NCBI GenBank assembly: GCA_043742955.1
Contig: JAYTXL010000027.1
Coordinates: 25,914 to 89,913, forward strand
DNA length: 64,000 nt
Direction of reading: 5' to 3'
Source of the DNA: JAYTXL01 sp043742955
GTDB taxonomy: Bacteria; Verrucomicrobiota; Verrucomicrobiia; Limisphaerales; JAYTXL01
Of this stretch, positions 61,838-64,000 are shown piece by piece. Made by a program: the position numbers and the translations under genes. Position 1 is the stretch's first letter. Each line of letters starts with the position of its first letter. Below the pieces are notes generated by a model, which saw only the letters and a program-made list of their open reading frames with translations, ran no database searches and was not told the origin of the DNA.

Positions 61838-62251
61838 TTTAAAGGGAACGGTTTTATCAAGCCAGGAATGAACACACACAAACGCCACTGAAAACCGGAA
61901 TAGTCTCTTCTTTGACATGGTTCGTCGCGGTTCATCAAAACGGTGGTTCCGAACCGCCGGCGTCGAGGATCGTCCACAGTTCATCCCATGCGTGTCCATT
62001 CATGATTTCCTTATGCCTGGTTCCAGTTGAGACAACAATTCAGATTAAAACTTTTCCACGCGTTTCAGGCAGCGTCGCACGCGCGGTCTAAGTTACTGAC
62101 AAACCGTTTTGATACAAGCGGGATGGATTAAACTGGTGTCTGGCCCGATTCCAGTCCACCCCGAATTCGGCTCAAAAATCTCTGTCAAAACTCTCTTGTC
62201 TAACTCAAGTCAAATGAGGCACAGTTGGATCGAGCCACCCATCGAATAGCC
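61838..62251. other. divergent intergenic region
   Basis: This stretch lies between the minus-strand PVC haem-protein gene and the plus-strand unrecognised gene and must hold both promoters. The first about 160 bases are open as an upstream extension of the minus-strand frame. I see no convincing -35/-10 pair, hairpin or RNA gene here. Confidence 0.4.
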
Positions 62252-63508
62252 ATGAAACGTCCAACTACCCTCTTGATTCCGGTGCTGGTGATTGCGCTGG
62301 CATTGGTTTATTTCGGAGACCGTGCGCCGCAACCGGCTGGAAGCGCGGAGCGTGTCCCCATCCGTCGCCCGGCCCCGGTTGGCACCAAAGCCAAGGTGAA
62401 TCCGGAGTCTGAAATACTGCGTTTCTCTGTGCGAGAGGTCGATTCGGCTGATTACCGGCAATATGTCGCGAATCTGCGGAGGATCAATGTTCCGGAGGTG
62501 ACGGTGGTGGACATCATTGTGGCCGACGTGAACCGCCTGTTCGCTGAGCGGGCAACGAAGCTTAAGGCCGATAATAAGCGGAATGTGGAGTCCAATTTCT
62601 GGCAGGTAATCAGCGTGGGATCCCCGAACCGCATGATGGCCGGCATGAGGTATGGAGCGGGGTTGCCGACATTGGATCGAGAGCGGATTCGGCTCATCAA
62701 TGATTTGCTCGGCAAAGAAATCTCCGATCCGCTCGTTCTTCAGCAGCCGGAGGCCTTTAAGATTGACCATTCCGCCATGGTTTTCAGCCACGACTTTTTG
62801 CCCGAACCGAAACAGCTCGCACTTAACGCGTTTCTGGAAACCGCACGAGCAGAATTCCGCGCCCGCGTCCCGCACGAGGCGACGGATGAACAATCCATGC
62901 AGTTGCGGCAGGCCCTGAGTAAAAAACTCGACACGGAGTTGGCCACGATTTTGTCGCCAGCCGAGAAGCTTGAATACGACGCCCGTTATTCCATCTTGGC
63001 GCAGCATCTGCGTGCGACGCTCGCCGGAATGCAACCGACGCGGGAGGAGTTCCTGCAGATCGTCGCGGCGAAAAGATACTATTTTGATGAATACGAGAAT
63101 CCATTTTTCAAGACAGATCCCATAAAGATCTCCGGCATGTTCAAGGCGAGGCGCGAGGTGGATACCCGATTAAAGCAAGCACTGGGAACCGAGCGTTGCC
63201 AGCAGCTGCAACGGGGATTAGATGTTGAGTACCGGCGCGACACGGAGCTCGTGCTGGAGCTTGGTTTGAATCAAGAAATAGCGAATGAACTTTACCGCCT
63301 TCGAGAAGACCTGCGGACCGCCGCTGCCCTTGGTACACTTTCATTTCTCTCGGGGCAGAACCTGGCGGCCGCCCAAGCCTCCGCGCTTAATCTTCTTGGA
63401 GAAGCTGGATACCAGCGATACACCAGCCGGCCCGAAGGCAGATGGCTGGCCAGCCAGCCCAATTTCAACGCCCTCACCATCTCGCTTAATCCTCAGACCT
63501 TCCCATAG
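62252..63508 (+). CDS. membrane-anchored protein of an unnamed verrucomicrobial family
   Basis: From ATG 62252 this is a 418-residue protein with an N-terminal helix (MKRPTTLLIPVLVIALALVYFG). The soluble part is mostly helical and charged. The segment DSADYRQYVANLRRINVPEVTVVDIIVADVNRLFAERATKL is a motif I have seen in proteins frequent in Verrucomicrobia, often many copies per genome, with no assigned function. No enzyme motif is visible. TTG 62225 is a possible earlier start, but it would put nine polar residues before the helix. Confidence 0.7.
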   Translation: MKRPTTLLIPVLVIALALVYFGDRAPQPAGSAERVPIRRPAPVGTKAKVNPESEILRFSVREVDSADYRQYVANLRRINVPEVTVVDIIVADVNRLFAERATKLKADNKRNVESNFWQVISVGSPNRMMAGMRYGAGLPTLDRERIRLINDLLGKEISDPLVLQQPEAFKIDHSAMVFSHDFLPEPKQLALNAFLETARAEFRARVPHEATDEQSMQLRQALSKKLDTELATILSPAEKLEYDARYSILAQHLRATLAGMQPTREEFLQIVAAKRYYFDEYENPFFKTDPIKISGMFKARREVDTRLKQALGTERCQQLQRGLDVEYRRDTELVLELGLNQEIANELYRLREDLRTAAALGTLSFLSGQNLAAAQASALNLLGEAGYQRYTSRPEGRWLASQPNFNALTISLNPQTFP

Positions 63509-63573
63509 AATCGTTGACGAAACTTGGCGGCTTTGCCTGGTGTTAGTTCACCATGGCCAGTGCGGCAGTGCGG

Positions 63574-63822
63574 TCAAACGCTCGCCCCGTTCCGGTTGCC
63601 ATTGCCTTTCAACGCGCCACCGGCTTCACGAGTTATACCGTGTCGTCGATGGCACCTTACGACAGCCGTCGCCGGGGCTGGGTTAAGTGCTTCTTGAAAA
63701 CGCAGCGTGGCCTCGCCCCGGTCGCGCGTATCAACGTGGCAATCGGGCAACCGGGTTGACTTGGCAATCCACACGCCGTCCTCATCCCGGCGGAGCCGCA
63801 CTTTTGAGGTGGGAACAATCAT
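63574..63822 (-). pseudogene. possible decayed HicB/HicA-like toxin-antitoxin remnant
   Basis: The minus-strand frame reads MIVPTSKVRLRRDEDGVWIAKSTRLPDCHVDTRDRGEATLRFQEAL. This matches the start of HicB antitoxins: a beta-strand lead, DEDGVWIA, then LPGC-like LPDCHVD, then the EAL helix. After about 45 residues the similarity stops. The last part, HGITREAGGALKGNG, faintly recalls the opening of a HicA toxin (xxGREVVxALxxxG). Both parts would be truncated. The rest of the 63509-63975 gap, on either strand, shows nothing else except the promoter at its end. Confidence 0.3.
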
Positions 63823-63890
63823 GGCATCAAGGCTCATCCGTCCGCCGCAGGGCGTAAAGCGGGAGTTTACTAATTCTGGCAACTCAGCCG

Positions 63891-63918
63891 TTGACACCCC
63901 TCCGGCCTTTGTTAGATT
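63891..63918 (+). promoter_or_regulatory. sigma-70-type promoter for the gene at 63976
   Basis: TTGACA (63891-63896) is a perfect -35 box. After 16 bases comes TAGATT (63913-63918), matching four of six -10 positions. The start codon of the next gene lies 58 bases downstream of the -10 box. Confidence 0.5.
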
Positions 63919-63975
63919 CGCGCCTCGTTTCTGCGGAATTTACCGACAAAACACCACTCACACGACATCGATATT

Positions 63976-64000
63976 ATGGCTAAAGCAGTGAAATACGTTT
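63976..64000 (+). CDS. start of a gene cut by the window edge, possibly pyruvate phosphate dikinase
   Basis: Only MAKAVKYV can be read. Pyruvate phosphate dikinases of many bacteria begin with a short lead followed by KYVY-FG, and the position after a good promoter shows that a real gene starts here. Eight residues cannot prove the identity, so the family name is a guess. Confidence 0.3.

Noticed and set aside
60287..61891. 534-codon plus-strand reading frame opposite the PVC haem protein
   Set aside because: The minus strand carries clear propeller, HEAT and CxxCH features; the plus-strand product shows only composition typical of antisense of GC-rich genes.
1..64000. CRISPR arrays, rRNA genes, transposases, integrases, prophage genes
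   Set aside because: None found: no regularly spaced direct repeats and no matching proteins. The S74 fibre gene has no capsid, terminase or tail neighbours.

Overview
The window looks like a chromosome segment of a GC-rich, Gram-negative, aerobic bacterium of the PVC superphylum, most likely a verrucomicrobial (Pedosphaera/Limisphaera-like) lineage. The evidence is two PVC-type membrane-bound dehydrogenase-like proteins (one with a C-terminal CxxCH haem domain), a secreted sulfatase, DUF1080-like and YdjY-like secreted proteins, a Reg_prop sensor kinase, a TIGR01777 epimerase, and several families common in Verrucomicrobia. The assignment is inferred from gene content. No rRNA, integrase, transposase, CRISPR array or replication origin was seen.

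Layout. 1-2.7 kb: the end of a superoxide dismutase gene, a sulfatase and a small conserved protein. 2.8-17.1 kb: one long nuo operon for respiratory complex I in the order A-B-C-D-I-H-J-K-(AAA ATPase)-L-M-M-N. It has two nuoM genes, a long NuoL lateral helix and no nuoE/F/G. Palindromic repeats lie between its genes, and two about 180-190 bp inverted-repeat elements sit inside nuoL. The second of these carries a one-base shift that splits nuoL. 17.2-26.4 kb: housekeeping and secreted genes, including rsmH with another palindromic insertion, a BaiN-type flavoprotein, a PHBH-fold monooxygenase, a YkgJ-like Cys-cluster protein, a terpene-cyclase-fold protein and a YdjY protein. 26.7-40.6 kb: five collinear genes for exported or membrane proteins, among them a fibre with a peptidase S74 chaperone domain and a 2819-residue protein, ending in a YwqK/MORN-type protein. 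40.7-45.7 kb: an amidohydrolase overlapping a propeller sensor kinase, then a NarL-type regulator. 45.8-50 kb: a GbsR/MarR regulator, a CrtI-like oxidoreductase, a TIGR01777 epimerase and a frameshifted membrane/SRPBCC gene. 50-53.1 kb: a GT39 glycosyltransferase, an EEP hydrolase and tRNA-Gly(TCC). 53.2-57 kb: pyrC, two tandem thioredoxin-like genes, a terminator and carA. 57-64 kb: an FHA membrane protein, hemB, a DUF4230 protein, the PVC haem protein, an unrecognised family, a probable hicBA remnant and the first codons of a gene, possibly pyruvate phosphate dikinase.

The main discoveries are these. (1) A thioredoxin-fold gene has an in-frame TGA exactly where its tandem paralogue has the first Cys of CxxC, giving U-G-G-C, with a SECIS-like hairpin right after it: a probable selenoprotein. 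(2) Complex I has two NuoM subunits and an elongated NuoL helix, the hallmark of the extra-pumping 2M type. (3) MITE-like palindromes have inserted into coding sequence and are translated as extra peptide, in the manner of Rickettsia palindromic elements. (4) A giant secreted-protein cassette has no assigned function.
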